A DNA stretch of 64,000 bases from Leisingera aquaemixtae (GCF_001458395.1 NZ_CYSR01000011.1:248001-312000); one strand, 5' to 3'. Shown: positions 9,643-19,485, numbered from the stretch's first letter. Notes: generated by a model from the letters alone, not told the origin. Program-made: numbers and translations.

Positions 9643-10779
9643 TCAGCCTTTTGCGGTCCGGCGTTTCTTTTCCGGATCGTGGAACGGCATTTCCGCTGCA
9701 ACGCAGGGGATTTCGCCGGTGGAGTTCTTGACGGTCAGCGGCACGCCGGGTTCGGCGCAGTCGACCGGCATGCGGGCGATGCCCACGTTGTGCTCGTTCA
9801 GGGGCGAGTACATGCCGATGGTGACCACGCCGACCTGCTTGCCGTCGCGCAGGAGCGGCGCGCCTTCTTCGGCGGGCTCTGTGCCTTCCAGCTTGACGCC
9901 GTAGATCTTGAAGCGCTCCTTGCCCTTCAGGCGGTAGTGCTCCTCGGCGCCGCGGAAGCCTGTTTTGCCCGGCGAGACGGTGAAGTCGAGGCCCAGTTCC
10001 CAAAGGGTGTCGCCGCATTTCTCGTTCTCGAAGGGGTACATCTCCGAGTTGTCATAGGGGAAGAACAGCAGGTAGCTTTCGGCGCGCAACAGGTCGAGCG
10101 TGGTGAAGCGGGTCGGGATGATACCCACCGGTGCGCCCTTTTCGACCAGGTTGTCCCAAATGTGGGGCGCGTCCTGGCCGCGGCAGAAGATCTCATAGCC
10201 GCGCTCGCCGGTGTAGCCGGTGCGCGAAATTGTGACGGGCTTGTCGAAAAGGGTGGTGTGGATGTGGCTGAAGTAGACCACGTCGCGGATGCCGGGTACG
10301 CCCTGTTCTTCCAGGAAATCGACCGCCAGCGGCCCCTGCAGGGAGATGTCGTGCAGGTTGTCGTCAAAGCGGATGTCGACGTCGCGGCCCTGCGCCGCCA
10401 TGGTCAGCTGCTCGTGGCCCTGGCCGGAGCCGTGCACCACCATCCAGCTGTTCGGACCCATGCGGTAGATCACGCAGTCGTCGACGAATTTGCCGTCGTC
10501 GTTCAGCATGCAGGCATAGGTGCTGCGGCCGGGTTTGATCTTTTCCACGTTGCGGGTGGTAGCCCGGTCGATGACGTGGCTGGCGTGGGGGCCGACGATG
10601 TGGACCTTCTTCAGGCCGGACACGTCCATGAAGCCCGCCTTGGTGCGGATCGCCATGTATTCTTCCGTCTGGTCCTTGTCATAGGTCCAGGCGGTGCCCA
10701 TGCCGCTCCAGTCTTCCAGGTCCGAGCCCATCGCCCGGTGGCGGTCAGCAAGGGTTGAGAAGCGCCAGGATGCAGTCAT
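9643..10779 (-). CDS. dmmD: GcvT-like aminomethyltransferase family protein, DmmD
   Basis: A 378-residue protein of the glycine cleavage T/YgfZ fold. Segments typical of the family are [18 protein letters not shown] near residue 50 and [12 protein letters not shown] near residue 195. It is first in the leftward dmm operon. The GcvT fold binds tetrahydrofolate in related demethylases, so it may capture the formaldehyde released by the monooxygenase as methylene-tetrahydrofolate, feeding fhs and folD in this window. That role is inference from the fold and the neighbours. The ATG at 10779 is the first base-supported start; the TGGTCC repeats lie directly upstream. Confidence 0.85.
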   Translation of the reverse strand: MTASWRFSTLADRHRAMGSDLEDWSGMGTAWTYDKDQTEEYMAIRTKAGFMDVSGLKKVHIVGPHASHVIDRATTRNVEKIKPGRSTYACMLNDDGKFVDDCVIYRMGPNSWMVVHGSGQGHEQLTMAAQGRDVDIRFDDNLHDISLQGPLAVDFLEEQGVPGIRDVVYFSHIHTTLFDKPVTISRTGYTGERGYEIFCRGQDAPHIWDNLVEKGAPVGIIPTRFTTLDLLRAESYLLFFPYDNSEMYPFENEKCGDTLWELGLDFTVSPGKTGFRGAEEHYRLKGKERFKIYGVKLEGTEPAEEGAPLLRDGKQVGVVTIGMYSPLNEHNVGIARMPVDCAEPGVPLTVKNSTGEIPCVAAEMPFHDPEKKRRTAKG

Positions 10780-10802
10780 TGTCTAAGTCTCCCTATTGGT
10801 GC

Positions 10803-10841
10803 GGACCAAAATTGTTGATTTGGTTCCTTTGGTCTGGTCCA
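10803..10841. promoter_or_regulatory. GGACCA/TGGTCCA boxes in the dmm promoter
   Basis: GGACCA at 10803-10808 and TGGTCCA at 10835-10841 form an inverted pair about 26 bases apart, with GGTTCC and GGTCTGG between them. They lie 24-62 bases upstream of dmmD. The same heptamer is repeated before the ABC importer at 368-405. Probably an operator; the binding protein is unknown. Confidence 0.4.
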
Positions 10842-11343
10842 GTTAGCCAAGAGAGGGGGCGTTGTGTCAATGAATATTCCTATCAGGAAAAAGATTTCGC
10901 CTAAAAGGCCGATTCCCCATGGCTTTGCGGCATGGATTGGCCTGAAATGGTCTTTTTGGCAGCCGACTTGGGGTTGCGGGGGCTGCCCGATGACCCGTTT
11001 CAAGCGAGAATCGGAGGCCTTCAGCGCCGGAGATTCGCGCGATTCCGCCGCAAACGGGCGTTCCGGCCAAGCGTAGCCCGCTGTTCCGGGGCCGCCGGCG
11101 CGCGCAGGCGGCTGTGCGGGCTTCAGGCGGCGCCAAGGTGCCCTAAGCCGTTGGAGGCGCGGGCGAACAGAGGTCCGCCGGAAGCGCCAGGGAGAACGCC
11201 TGGGAGCCAGGCGGGTTCCCTGCGAGTGAATAAACTTTCACATGATTGTTGACAGATTTGCGCCTCAGGACCCAATGTAAAGGAAAATAATATTCCCAAG
11301 AGGCAAAAATGCCCGGGAGCACTGCCAACAGGAGGGCAAAACA
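10842..11343. promoter_or_regulatory. Divergent dmmD-amtB intergenic region
   Basis: About 500 bases without a supportable gene between the divergent dmm and amt transcription units. A perfect dyad TTCCT-ATC-AGGAA lies at 10877-10889. Near amt, TTGACAG at about 11249 could serve as a -35 box, and AGGAAAATAATATTCC at 11281-11296 is an imperfect dyad that resembles the AGGAAA elements before other C1 genes. The GC-rich centre (about 11080-11200) shows nothing I can name. Confidence 0.4.
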
Positions 11344-12717
11344 TTGGATGGAAATCTGAACGCGTTAACAACCGTGTTCACCGAGTTCTATTACTGGGTG
11401 ACGGTTGTCTTCATGTTCCTCATTCACGTGGGGTTCTGCATGTATGAGGTCGGCGCCAGCCGCCACCGCAACCACATGCACACACTGATGAAGAACATCA
11501 TGATCATTCCGCTGGTCACGGTGACATTCTTCTTTTTCGGCTGGTGGATCTACTGGGCCTTTCCCAGCTTCCCGTTCTTCGGCGGCCTGAACTATGAGGC
11601 GGGCGCGGCGAACCTGCCGTGGTCGCAGAACATGGCCACCAACCTGTCCGACCGGATCACCGGCGTGTTCTGGGCAGCGTTCCTGCTGTTCTCCTGGACC
11701 GCCGCCTCGATCGTGTCCGGTGCGGTGATTGAGCGGATCCGCTCCTCTGCCTTGTGGGTGCATGCGGTGATGATCGGGTCGGTGTTCTGGATCATCGACG
11801 CCGCCTGGGGCTGGCATGCCGAGGGCTGGATGGTGAAATACCTAGGCTACCATGATGCCTATGCGTCGGGGGTGATCCACGCGATTGCCGGCGGTTACGC
11901 GCTGGGCGTGATCATGGTGCTGGGGCCGCGGCTGGGCAAGTTTGCCGCCGATGGCACCCCGCGCGATATCCCGCCGCATAACCCCTGGATGCTGACCATC
12001 GGGATCTTCCTGATCTATTCCGGTTTCTGGGGTTTTTACGCCGCGTGCAACATCCCTGTGATCTCGCCCGAAGGCATTGGCGGGATGCTGACCGGCGACA
12101 CCTGGACGGCCACCAATATTTACCTGGCGCCGACCTCGCTGTCCGCGATCACCTTTAACTTCCTGATGTCGATGTCCGGCGGTTTGATGGCGGCCTATGT
12201 GGTGTCCAAGGGCGATGCGTTCTGGACCTTCTCCGGCGGTCTGGCGGGCATCATCACTGCCTCGGCGGGCAACGATCTGTATCACCCGATCCAGGCGATG
12301 CTGGTCGGCGCTGTTGGTGTCGTGATCGTCTACAAGCTGCACTACTGGGTGGAGCGCACCTTCAAGCTGGATGACGCGGTGGGCGCGGTTGCGGTGCATG
12401 GCTATTCCGGCGTTGTCGGCCTGATCATCGCGGGCTTCCTGCTGTGGGGCGCACCAAGCTCGCCCTATGAAGGTTTCGCCACGGTGAACCCGGTCGGCCA
12501 GGTCGTTGGCGCGGTGATCATGTTCGGGGTGCTGGGCTGGCTGCCGGGCTTCGTGATCGCCAAGATGCAGGCCGCCGCGGGCGTGCTGCGGATCCCGGTG
12601 GAGGTCGAGCTGCAGGGCCTCGATTACGCGGAACACCATGCCTACGAAGATGCCAAGGCCGAGATCATTGCCGCCGACAAGGCTGCACTGAATGGCGGCG
12701 GCGTTCCAGCTGAATAA
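11344..12717 (+). CDS. amtB: Ammonium transporter (Amt/MEP/Rh family)
   Basis: A 457-residue polytopic membrane channel for ammonium. The TTG start is used because GGAGGG lies 7 bases upstream and no other start occurs before the first helix. Family segments seen include AAWGWHAEGWMVKYLGYHDAY near residue 150, and HGYSGVVGLIIAGFLLWG near residue 355 that carries one of the paired pore histidines. There is no glnK gene beside it. Its place between dmmDABC and mgsABC suggests recovery or uptake of ammonium, or possibly methylammonium, from methylated-amine breakdown. The cytoplasmic tail is rich in Ala and acidic residues. Confidence 0.9.
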   Translation: MDGNLNALTTVFTEFYYWVTVVFMFLIHVGFCMYEVGASRHRNHMHTLMKNIMIIPLVTVTFFFFGWWIYWAFPSFPFFGGLNYEAGAANLPWSQNMATNLSDRITGVFWAAFLLFSWTAASIVSGAVIERIRSSALWVHAVMIGSVFWIIDAAWGWHAEGWMVKYLGYHDAYASGVIHAIAGGYALGVIMVLGPRLGKFAADGTPRDIPPHNPWMLTIGIFLIYSGFWGFYAACNIPVISPEGIGGMLTGDTWTATNIYLAPTSLSAITFNFLMSMSGGLMAAYVVSKGDAFWTFSGGLAGIITASAGNDLYHPIQAMLVGAVGVVIVYKLHYWVERTFKLDDAVGAVAVHGYSGVVGLIIAGFLLWGAPSSPYEGFATVNPVGQVVGAVIMFGVLGWLPGFVIAKMQAAAGVLRIPVEVELQGLDYAEHHAYEDAKAEIIAADKAALNGGGVPAE

Positions 12718-12728
12718 GGAGAATTGAA

Positions 12729-12944
12729 ATGTCTACGATCGGTTACGACAGCTGGGCGGTGGATCTGGCAGAGGTTGGGGCGGTTTATCCGTTCCAGGGG
12801 TCAGAGGGGCTGATGGTGGTCCTTGGGGTGGTCTTCTGGATTGCCTGGCACCGGATCCAGTTCGTCCGCGAGGGCCAGCACCTGGAGAAGGCCAAGCGGA
12901 TGGGAGACACGGAAAAAATCCACAGTCTGCTGGAGAAGTACTGA
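12729..12944 (+). CDS. Small membrane protein following amtB
   Basis: A 71-residue protein that starts 11 bases after amtB, so the two are surely co-transcribed. It has one predicted membrane helix at about residues 28-43 (GLMVVLGVVFWIAWHRI), then a charged cytoplasmic tail rich in Lys and Glu. I do not know a named family. By position it may be an accessory subunit of the ammonium channel. A clear terminator follows 16 bases after the stop. Confidence 0.7.
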   Translation: MSTIGYDSWAVDLAEVGAVYPFQGSEGLMVVLGVVFWIAWHRIQFVREGQHLEKAKRMGDTEKIHSLLEKY

Positions 12945-12959
12945 CCTTTCCAGACCAGG

Positions 12960-12984
12960 GGCGCGCCATGCGGCGCGCCTTTTC
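12960..12984 (+). terminator. Terminator of the amtB operon
   Basis: An 8-bp stem of GGCGCGCC on both arms with an ATGC loop, followed by TTTTCTTT. Confidence 0.75.
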
Positions 12985-13005
12985 TTTCCTTCGTAGGAAA
13001 ATAAG
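12985..13005. promoter_or_regulatory. AGGAAA-type dyad upstream of mgsA
   Basis: TTTCCT-TCGT-AGGAAA followed by ATAAG, about 75 bases before the mgsA start. The right arm with its A-rich tail resembles elements before fhs (17598), the aminotransferase gene (27788) and in the dmm-amt spacer. Role inferred. Confidence 0.35.
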
Positions 13006-13076
13006 TTTCATAAGAGTTGAACGGTAGATCGCAAACTGCTAGCGTTGATTCGAGATGAAAAGCAGGAGGCACACCC

Positions 13077-13973
13077 ATGTGCGGGATTGTCGGTCTTTTT
13101 CTAAAAGACAAATCACTTGAGCCGAAACTGGGCGATATGCTCACCGATATGCTCATCACCATGACGGACCGCGGTCCGGACAGCGCGGGCATTGCGATCT
13201 ATGGCGCGGACGCCGATGGGCGGGCCAAGCTCACAGTTCAGTCCGACACGCCGGAAGCGGCGTTTGACGGCCTGGACGGCGCGCTGGCCGAAGCGCTGAG
13301 CGCCGATGTGTCGATCCGGGTGATCGACACGCACGCGGTTCTGGAATTGCCCGCGGGCAAGGAGGAAGAGGCCCGCAGCGCGCTGGCAGAACTGCGTCCC
13401 GGGATGCGCGTCATGAGCGCGGGCGACACCATCGAGATCTACAAGGAAGTGGGTCTGCCCGAGAAGGTTGCCGAGCGGTTCAACGTGCGCGGCATGGGCG
13501 GCAGCCACGGCATCGGCCACACCCGTATGGCCACCGAATCCGCCGTGACCACAGAGGGCGCGCACCCGTTCTCCACCGGTTCCGACCAGTGCCTGGTGCA
13601 CAATGGTTCTCTGTCCAACCACAACGCGCTGCGCCGCAAGCTGCGCCGCGAAGGCGTGCGGATCGAAAGCCAGAACGACACCGAAGTGGGCGCGGCCTAT
13701 CTGACCTGGAAGATGCAGAACGGCGCCACGCTGGGCGAGGCGCTGGAAGGCAGCCTGGAGGATCTGGACGGCTTCTTCACCTTTGTGGTCGGCACCAAGG
13801 ACGGCTTTGGCGTGGTCCGCGACCCGATCGCCTGTAAACCGGCCGTAATGGCAGAGACTGACCAGTATGTGGCCTTCGGCAGCGAATACCGCGCATTGGT
13901 GAACCTGCCGGGCATCGAAGACGCCAAGGTCTGGGAGCCCGAACCCGCAACCGTTTACTTCTGGAACCACTAA
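13077..13973 (+). CDS. mgsA: N-methylglutamate synthase subunit A (class II glutamine amidotransferase domain)
   Basis: A 298-residue protein beginning MCGIVGLF. After removal of Met, Cys2 would be the N-terminal nucleophile of a class II glutamine amidotransferase. Later segments GGSHGIGHTRMATESAVT near residue 140 and CLVHNGSLSNHNALRRKL near residue 172 match the family. In the N-methylglutamate pathway the three subunits act like a split glutamate synthase and make N-methylglutamate from methylamine and glutamate. The next gene begins one base after the stop. GGAGG lies at about 13064, 8 bases before the start. Confidence 0.9.
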   Translation: MCGIVGLFLKDKSLEPKLGDMLTDMLITMTDRGPDSAGIAIYGADADGRAKLTVQSDTPEAAFDGLDGALAEALSADVSIRVIDTHAVLELPAGKEEEARSALAELRPGMRVMSAGDTIEIYKEVGLPEKVAERFNVRGMGGSHGIGHTRMATESAVTTEGAHPFSTGSDQCLVHNGSLSNHNALRRKLRREGVRIESQNDTEVGAAYLTWKMQNGATLGEALEGSLEDLDGFFTFVVGTKDGFGVVRDPIACKPAVMAETDQYVAFGSEYRALVNLPGIEDAKVWEPEPATVYFWNH

Positions 13974-13974
13974 G

Positions 13975-14658
13975 ATGCAGACATATGATCTTGAAGCAAA
14001 TGGCCTGCGCGGTCTGAATTCGGCCCTGCAGGAACTGAACGGCAGCTCCAACAAAACCGCCTGGGAGATCGTCAACCCCAAGGGCAGCCATGCCATTGCC
14101 GTGGGCCTGAACTCGCCCATTGAAGTCACCGTCAAGGGGTCCACCGGGTACTATTGCGCCGGCATGAACCAGCAGGCGACTGTCAAGGTGGAGGGGTCGG
14201 CCGGCCCCGGTGTTGCGGAAAACATGATGTCCGGCACCGTGATCGTCGAGGGCGACGCCAGCCAGTATGCCGGGGCCACCGGCCATGGCGGCCTCCTGGT
14301 GATCAAGGGCAATGCCTCGTCGCGCTGCGGCATCTCGATGAAAGGCATCGACATCGTTGTTCACGGCAACATCGGCCACATGTGCGCCTTCATGGCGCAG
14401 GCGGGCAACCTGGTGGTGCTGGGCGATGCGGGCGATGCGCTGGGCGACAGCTGCTACGAGGCGCGGTTCTTTGTGCGCGGCAACGTCAAGAGCCTGGGCG
14501 CCGACTGCATCGAGAAGGAAATGCGCCCGGAGCATATCGAGATCCTCAAGGATCTGCTGGCCCGCGCCGGCGCCGATGCCAAGCCGGAGGAGTTTAAGCG
14601 CTACGGTTCCGCCCGCACGCTCTACAACTTCGACGTCGACAACGCGCAAGCGTACTAA
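13975..14658 (+). CDS. mgsB: N-methylglutamate synthase subunit B (GXGXG domain)
   Basis: A 227-residue protein equal to the C-terminal GXGXG beta-helix domain of glutamate synthase. It shows the repeated glycine pattern (VKGSTGYYCAGMN, VEGDASQYAGATGHGG, VHGNIGHMCAF). In glutamate synthase this domain is structural, holding the amidotransferase and synthase domains together. It sits between mgsA and mgsC with minimal spacing, consistent with a heterotrimeric enzyme. Confidence 0.9.
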   Translation: MQTYDLEANGLRGLNSALQELNGSSNKTAWEIVNPKGSHAIAVGLNSPIEVTVKGSTGYYCAGMNQQATVKVEGSAGPGVAENMMSGTVIVEGDASQYAGATGHGGLLVIKGNASSRCGISMKGIDIVVHGNIGHMCAFMAQAGNLVVLGDAGDALGDSCYEARFFVRGNVKSLGADCIEKEMRPEHIEILKDLLARAGADAKPEEFKRYGSARTLYNFDVDNAQAY

Positions 14659-14676
14659 GGACAGGGATCACTAGAC

Positions 14677-16008
14677 ATGGATAGCAATAAAATCCCCCGC
14701 ACGGTCCCGATCCAGTCGGCGACCTTCTCGAACCCGATCAACGCGGAAATCCGCCGCGCGGCGGCCACCGGGATCTACGACATCCGCGGCGGCGGCGCCA
14801 AGCGCCGGGTGCCGCATTTCGATGACCTTCTGTTCCTTGGCGCTTCGATTTCGCGCTATCCGCTGGAAGGCTACCGCGAGAAGTGCGAAACCAAGGTGAC
14901 GCTGGGCACCCGTTTCGCCAAGAAGCCAATTGAGCTGGACATCCCGGTCACCATCGCCGGCATGAGCTTTGGCGCGCTGTCGGGGCCGGCCAAGGAGGCC
15001 CTGGGCCGCGGCGCATCCGCCGCGGGCACCTCGACCACCACTGGCGACGGCGGCATGACCCCGGAAGAGCGCGGCCATTCCTCCAAGCTGGTCTACCAGT
15101 ATTTACCGTCGCGTTACGGCATGAACCCCGATGACCTGCGCAAGGCGGACGCGATTGAGGTCGTGGTCGGCCAGGGCGCCAAGCCTGGTGGCGGCGGCAT
15201 GCTGCTGGGCCAGAAGATCTCTGACCGGGTTGCGGAAATGCGCACTCTGCCGAAAGGCATCGACCAGCGCTCCGCCTGCCGCCACCCGGACTGGACCGGC
15301 CCGGATGATCTGGAAATCAAGATCCTGGAACTGCGCGAGATCACCGACTGGCAGGTGCCGATCTATGTGAAGGTCGGCGGCACCCGACCCTACTACGACA
15401 CTGCTTTGGCGGTGAAGGCCGGCGCGGACGTTGTGGTGCTGGACGGCATGCAGGGCGGCACCGCCGCTACCCAGGACGTGTTCATCGAACATGTCGGCCT
15501 GCCGACCCTGGCTTGCATCCGCCCTGCCGTGCAGGCTCTGCAGGATCTGGGCGTGCACCGCGAAGTGCAGCTGATCGTCTCCGGCGGCATCCGCACCGGC
15601 GCCGATGTGGCCAAGGCAATGGCGCTGGGCGCGGACGCGGTGGCGATCGGCACCGCGGCGCTGATCGCGCTGGGCGACAACGACCCGAAGTGGGAAAGCG
15701 AGTACCAGAAACTGGGCACCACCACCGGCGCCTATGACGACTGGCACGAGGGCAAGGATCCGGCGGGCATTACCACCCAGGACCCGGAACTGATGAAGCG
15801 CCTGGACCCGGTCGATGCGGGCCGCCGCCTGCGCAACTACCTCAAGGTGATGACGCTGGAAGCCCAGACCATCGCCCGCGCCTGCGGCCACAACCATCTG
15901 CACAACCTCGAGCCCGAGGATCTGTGCGCCCTGACCATGGAGGCCGCCGCCATGGCGCGGGTGCCGCTGGCGGGGACCGATTGGTACCCGGGCAAGGCTG
16001 GGTTCTGA
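14677..16008 (+). CDS. mgsC: N-methylglutamate synthase subunit C (FMN-binding glutamate synthase domain)
   Basis: A 443-residue FMN-dependent synthase subunit. It has MSFGALSGPAKEALGRGASA near residue 95, GQGAKPGGGGMLLGQKIS near residue 170, and the phosphate-binding region LIVSGGIRTGADVAKAMALG near residue 305, as in the glutamate synthase alpha-subunit barrel. It should form N-methylglutamate from the glutamate skeleton and methylamine-derived nitrogen. It starts 18 bases after mgsB and ends in a terminator-like hairpin before gmaS. Confidence 0.9.
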   Translation: MDSNKIPRTVPIQSATFSNPINAEIRRAAATGIYDIRGGGAKRRVPHFDDLLFLGASISRYPLEGYREKCETKVTLGTRFAKKPIELDIPVTIAGMSFGALSGPAKEALGRGASAAGTSTTTGDGGMTPEERGHSSKLVYQYLPSRYGMNPDDLRKADAIEVVVGQGAKPGGGGMLLGQKISDRVAEMRTLPKGIDQRSACRHPDWTGPDDLEIKILELREITDWQVPIYVKVGGTRPYYDTALAVKAGADVVVLDGMQGGTAATQDVFIEHVGLPTLACIRPAVQALQDLGVHREVQLIVSGGIRTGADVAKAMALGADAVAIGTAALIALGDNDPKWESEYQKLGTTTGAYDDWHEGKDPAGITTQDPELMKRLDPVDAGRRLRNYLKVMTLEAQTIARACGHNHLHNLEPEDLCALTMEAAAMARVPLAGTDWYPGKAGF

Positions 16009-16016
16009 CGATTGGC

Positions 16017-16050
16017 GGGGCGCGGCTGGCAACAGTCCGCGCCCCATTTT
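16017..16050 (+). terminator. Hairpin between mgsC and gmaS
   Basis: Stem GGGGCGCGG/CCGCGCCCC with an 11-base loop, followed by ATTTT. It could end or attenuate the mgs transcript before gmaS. Confidence 0.6.
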
Positions 16051-16084
16051 CGAAATACGTTCAACAGGGAAAGGAAGTAGGACC

Positions 16085-17416
16085 ATGACGACAGATCTGG
16101 CTGCTTTCGCACAAGAAAAAGGCGTCAAATACTTCATGATCTCCTTCACCGACTTGTTCGGGGGGCAGCGCGCTAAACTGGTGCCGGCGCAGGCGATCGC
16201 GGATATGCAGGAAGACGGGGCCGGCTTTGCCGGTTTTGCCACCTGGCTTGACCTGACGCCCGCACATCCGGACATGCTGGCAGTGCCGGATCCCTCCTCG
16301 GTGATCCAGCTGCCATGGAAGCCGGAGGTCGCCTGGGTGGCGGCGGACTGCGTGATGGAAGGCGAGGACGTGGCCCAGGCGCCGCGCAATGTGCTGCGCC
16401 GCCTGATCAAGGAGGCCGCGGACGAAGGCCTGCATGTGAAGACCGGCATCGAGGCCGAATTCTTCCTGCTGTCGCCGGACGGGGAGCAGATCTCCGACCC
16501 CTTCGATACGGCTGAAAAACCCTGCTATGACCAGCAGGCGGTGATGCGCCGCTATGACGTGGTGCGCGAGATCTGCGACTACATGCTGGAGTTGGGCTGG
16601 GGCCCGTACCAGAACGACCATGAGGACGCCAACGGCCAGTTCGAGATGAACTGGGAGTTCGACGACGCGCTGTCGACCGCGGACAAGCACAGCTTCTTCA
16701 AGTTCATGACCAAATCGGTGGCGGAAAAGCACGGCTACCGCGCGACCTTTATGCCGAAGCCGGTCGAGGGCCTCACCGGCAACGGCTGCCACGCCCATAT
16801 CTCGGTCTGGGACGCGCCGGGCAAGGATGCCCGGGTCAACGTCTTCGCCGGTGAAAAGGGTACGGGCCAGGTTGCCGAACTGGGTCTGTCGGAGCAGGGC
16901 GGCTGGTTCCTGGGCGGCATCATGAAACACGCCTCGGCGCTGGCGGCGATCACCAACCCGACGGTGAACTCCTACAAGCGCATCAACGCGCCGCGCACCA
17001 TGTCGGGGGCCACCTGGGCGCCGAACACCGTGACTTGGACCGGCAACAACCGCACCCATATGGTGCGCGTCCCCGGCCCCGGCCGGTTCGAGCTGCGCCT
17101 GCCCGACGGTGCGGTGAACCCCTACCTGCTGCAGGCGGTGATCATCGCGGCCGGTCTTTCCGGCATCCGCGCCAAGGCCGACCCCGGCCCGCGCCATGAC
17201 ATCGACATGTACGCCGAAGGCCACACCATCACCGACGCGCCGAAGCTGCCGCTCAACATGCTGGATGCACTGCGCTTCTACGACAAGGACGACGGCCTGA
17301 AGGCGATGATGGGCGAAGAGTTCTCGGCCGCTTACCTGAAGATGAAACAGCAGGAGTGGAACTCCTTCGTCAATCACTTCTCCCGCTGGGAGAAGGACAA
17401 CACCCTCGACATCTGA
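16085..17416 (+). CDS. gmaS: Gamma-glutamylmethylamide synthetase (glutamate-methylamine ligase)
   Basis: A 443-residue member of the glutamine synthetase superfamily. The conserved GS segments are visible: GIEAEFFLLSPDG near residue 120, NDHEDANGQFEMNWEF near residue 178, NGCHAHISVWD near residue 235, and the Arg-rich RVPGPGRFELRLPDGAVNPY near residue 325. In context with mgsABC and dmmDABC it is GmaS, which joins methylamine to glutamate using ATP, rather than a nitrogen-assimilation glutamine synthetase. AAAGGAAG lies just before the start. Confidence 0.92.
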   Translation: MTTDLAAFAQEKGVKYFMISFTDLFGGQRAKLVPAQAIADMQEDGAGFAGFATWLDLTPAHPDMLAVPDPSSVIQLPWKPEVAWVAADCVMEGEDVAQAPRNVLRRLIKEAADEGLHVKTGIEAEFFLLSPDGEQISDPFDTAEKPCYDQQAVMRRYDVVREICDYMLELGWGPYQNDHEDANGQFEMNWEFDDALSTADKHSFFKFMTKSVAEKHGYRATFMPKPVEGLTGNGCHAHISVWDAPGKDARVNVFAGEKGTGQVAELGLSEQGGWFLGGIMKHASALAAITNPTVNSYKRINAPRTMSGATWAPNTVTWTGNNRTHMVRVPGPGRFELRLPDGAVNPYLLQAVIIAAGLSGIRAKADPGPRHDIDMYAEGHTITDAPKLPLNMLDALRFYDKDDGLKAMMGEEFSAAYLKMKQQEWNSFVNHFSRWEKDNTLDI

Positions 17417-17449
17417 TTCCCCGGTCTGGCCTGCGGGCCGGACCTCTAC

Positions 17450-17477
17450 GGCCCGGGCAATGCCCGGGCCCTTTTTA
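17450..17477 (+). terminator. Terminator of gmaS
   Basis: GGCCCGGG/CCCGGGCC stem with a CAATG loop, followed by CTTTTTATTT. Confidence 0.8.
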
Positions 17478-17597
17478 TTTGCGGCAGCGCCTGCCGCATA
17501 TGCGCCGTGTTCACTTGGGGTGAAATTCTGCCTGTTTCCTATTGGCGGCGGAAAGGCAGAAAATGCCGGGTCTGGCCCCGGAAAGGGGACAAGAGGG

Positions 17598-17619
17598 TGT
17601 TGACGGTTAGGAAAATAAA
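17598..17619. promoter_or_regulatory. AGGAAA element upstream of fhs
   Basis: TGTTGACGGTTAGGAAAATA lies about 85-105 bases before fhs. It matches the sequence at 27788 upstream of the serine-cycle aminotransferase at 17 of the first 20 positions. TTGAC could be a -35 hexamer, with the conserved AGGAAA overlapping the spacer, which would fit a repressor or activator site on a sigma-70 promoter. Confidence 0.4.
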
Positions 17620-17702
17620 TTGAGTAATAGGAATATATCTGCCTCGCAATCAAAGCTTACCGCGAGGCGTGACCCGGAACGGATGGCAGCAGGGAGATGG
17701 CC

Positions 17703-19379
17703 ATGAGCTACAAGAGTGACATTGAGATCGCGCGGGACGCGCAGAAGAAGCCGATCCAGGAGATTGGTGCGAAGATCGGGATTTCCAATGACGATCTGCT
17801 GCCCTACGGCCACGACAAGGCGAAGGTGAGCCAGCGGTTCATCAACTCGGTGCAGGACCGCGAAGACGGCAAGCTGATCCTGGTGACCGCGATCAACCCG
17901 ACGCCTGCGGGCGAAGGCAAGACCACCACCACCGTGGGCCTGGGCGACGGGCTGAACCGGATCGGCAAGAACGCGATGATCTGTATCCGCGAAGCCTCGC
18001 TGGGGCCGAACTTCGGCATGAAGGGCGGCGCTGCGGGCGGCGGCTATGCCCAGGTGGTGCCGATGGAGGAGATGAACCTCCATTTCACCGGCGACTTCCA
18101 CGCCATCACCTCGGCGCATTCGCTGCTGTCAGCCATGATCGACAACCACATCTACTGGGGCAACGAGTGCGAGATCGACGTGCGCCGCGTCGCCTGGCGC
18201 CGGGTGGTCGACATGAACGACCGCGCCCTGCGCCAGATCACCGCCAGCTTGGGCGGCGTCTCCAACGGTTTCCCGCGCGAGACCGGCTTTGACATCACCG
18301 TGGCCTCGGAAGTGATGGCGATCCTGTGCCTGGCCAATGACCTCAAGGACCTGGAACAGCGCCTGGGCGACATCATCGTGGCCTACCGCCGCGACCGGAC
18401 CCCGGTCTACTGCCGCGACATCAAGGCCGAGGGCGCGATGACCGTGCTCCTGAAGGACGCGATGCAGCCGAACCTGGTGCAGACCCTGGAAAACAACCCG
18501 GCCTTCGTGCATGGCGGCCCGTTTGCCAACATCGCGCATGGCTGCAACTCGGTGATTGCCACCAAGACCGCCCTGAAAGTGGCCGACTACGTGGTCACCG
18601 AGGCCGGTTTCGGGGCCGATCTCGGCGCCGAGAAGTTCATGAACATCAAGTGCCGCAAGGCAGGCATCGCGCCGTCGGCGGTGGTGGTCGTGGCCACCGT
18701 GCGGGCGATGAAGATGAACGGCGGCATCGCCAAGGCGGACCTGGGCGCGGAAAACGTCGATGCGGTCAACAAGGGCTGCGCCAACCTCGGCCGCCACATC
18801 GAGAACGTCAAATCCTTCGGCGTGCCGGTGGTGGTTGCGATCAACCACTTCGTGACCGACACCGAGGCCGAGGTGCAGGCGGTCAAGGACTACTGCGGCA
18901 GCCATGGCGTCGAAGCGGTGCTGTCGCGCCACTGGGAGCTGGGCTCCGAAGGCTCTGCCGATCTGGCGCAGAAAGTGGTGGAGCTGGCCGACTCCGGCAA
19001 GGCGAACTTCTCGCCGATCTACCCGGACGCCATGCCGCTGTTTGAGAAGATCGAGACCATCGCCAAGCGCATCTACCGCGCCGACGAGGTGCTGGCCGAT
19101 CAGAAGATCCGCAACCAGCTGAAGGAATGGGAAGAGGCGGGCTATGGCAACCTGCCGGTCTGTATGGCAAAAACCCAGTACTCCTTCACCACCGACCCGA
19201 ACCGCCGCGGCGCGCCCGTGGGCCACTCGGTGCCGGTGCGCGAAGTGCGGCTTTCGGCCGGTGCGGGCTTCATCGTGGTGGTCTGCGGCGAGATCATGAC
19301 GATGCCGGGCCTGCCGCGCACCCCGGCGGCGGAGACCATCCGCCTGAATGCGGACGGCCAGATCGAAGGCCTGTTCTGA
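17703..19379 (+). CDS. fhs: Formate-tetrahydrofolate ligase
   Basis: A 558-residue cytoplasmic enzyme that interconverts formate plus tetrahydrofolate and 10-formyl-tetrahydrofolate with ATP. The ATP-binding motif [11 protein letters not shown] is at residues 67-77, and the family segments [20 protein letters not shown] and TDTEAEV are present. The ATG at 17703 is chosen over 17697 because AGGGAG then sits at good spacing. Working with folD it can oxidise C1 units from demethylation to formate for energy, or assimilate formate. Confidence 0.95.
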   Translation: MSYKSDIEIARDAQKKPIQEIGAKIGISNDDLLPYGHDKAKVSQRFINSVQDREDGKLILVTAINPTPAGEGKTTTTVGLGDGLNRIGKNAMICIREASLGPNFGMKGGAAGGGYAQVVPMEEMNLHFTGDFHAITSAHSLLSAMIDNHIYWGNECEIDVRRVAWRRVVDMNDRALRQITASLGGVSNGFPRETGFDITVASEVMAILCLANDLKDLEQRLGDIIVAYRRDRTPVYCRDIKAEGAMTVLLKDAMQPNLVQTLENNPAFVHGGPFANIAHGCNSVIATKTALKVADYVVTEAGFGADLGAEKFMNIKCRKAGIAPSAVVVVATVRAMKMNGGIAKADLGAENVDAVNKGCANLGRHIENVKSFGVPVVVAINHFVTDTEAEVQAVKDYCGSHGVEAVLSRHWELGSEGSADLAQKVVELADSGKANFSPIYPDAMPLFEKIETIAKRIYRADEVLADQKIRNQLKEWEEAGYGNLPVCMAKTQYSFTTDPNRRGAPVGHSVPVREVRLSAGAGFIVVVCGEIMTMPGLPRTPAAETIRLNADGQIEGLF

Positions 19380-19398
19380 GCCGGCACAGACGGAATGC

Positions 19399-19424
19399 AG
19401 CGGCCCGGGGACACCCGGGCCGCT
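19399..19424 (+). terminator. Hairpin between fhs and folD
   Basis: A perfect 11-bp stem, AGCGGCCCGGG/CCCGGGCCGCT, with a GACA loop. No T-run follows, so it may stabilise or attenuate rather than terminate. Confidence 0.5.
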
Positions 19425-19485
19425 GAAGCTTTGAGATGACGGGACCGGATCCGGGGGCGGCCCCCCGGCGGAAAGGAAGAGAGCA

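Noticed and set aside
8944-10758. 604-residue plus-strand frame over dmmA and dmmD
   Set aside because: Antisense to recognised genes; no domain resemblance.
19380-19485. Possible riboswitch before folD
   Set aside because: The leader holds only a simple 11-bp hairpin and a ribosome-binding site; no conserved THF or other aptamer core was recognised.
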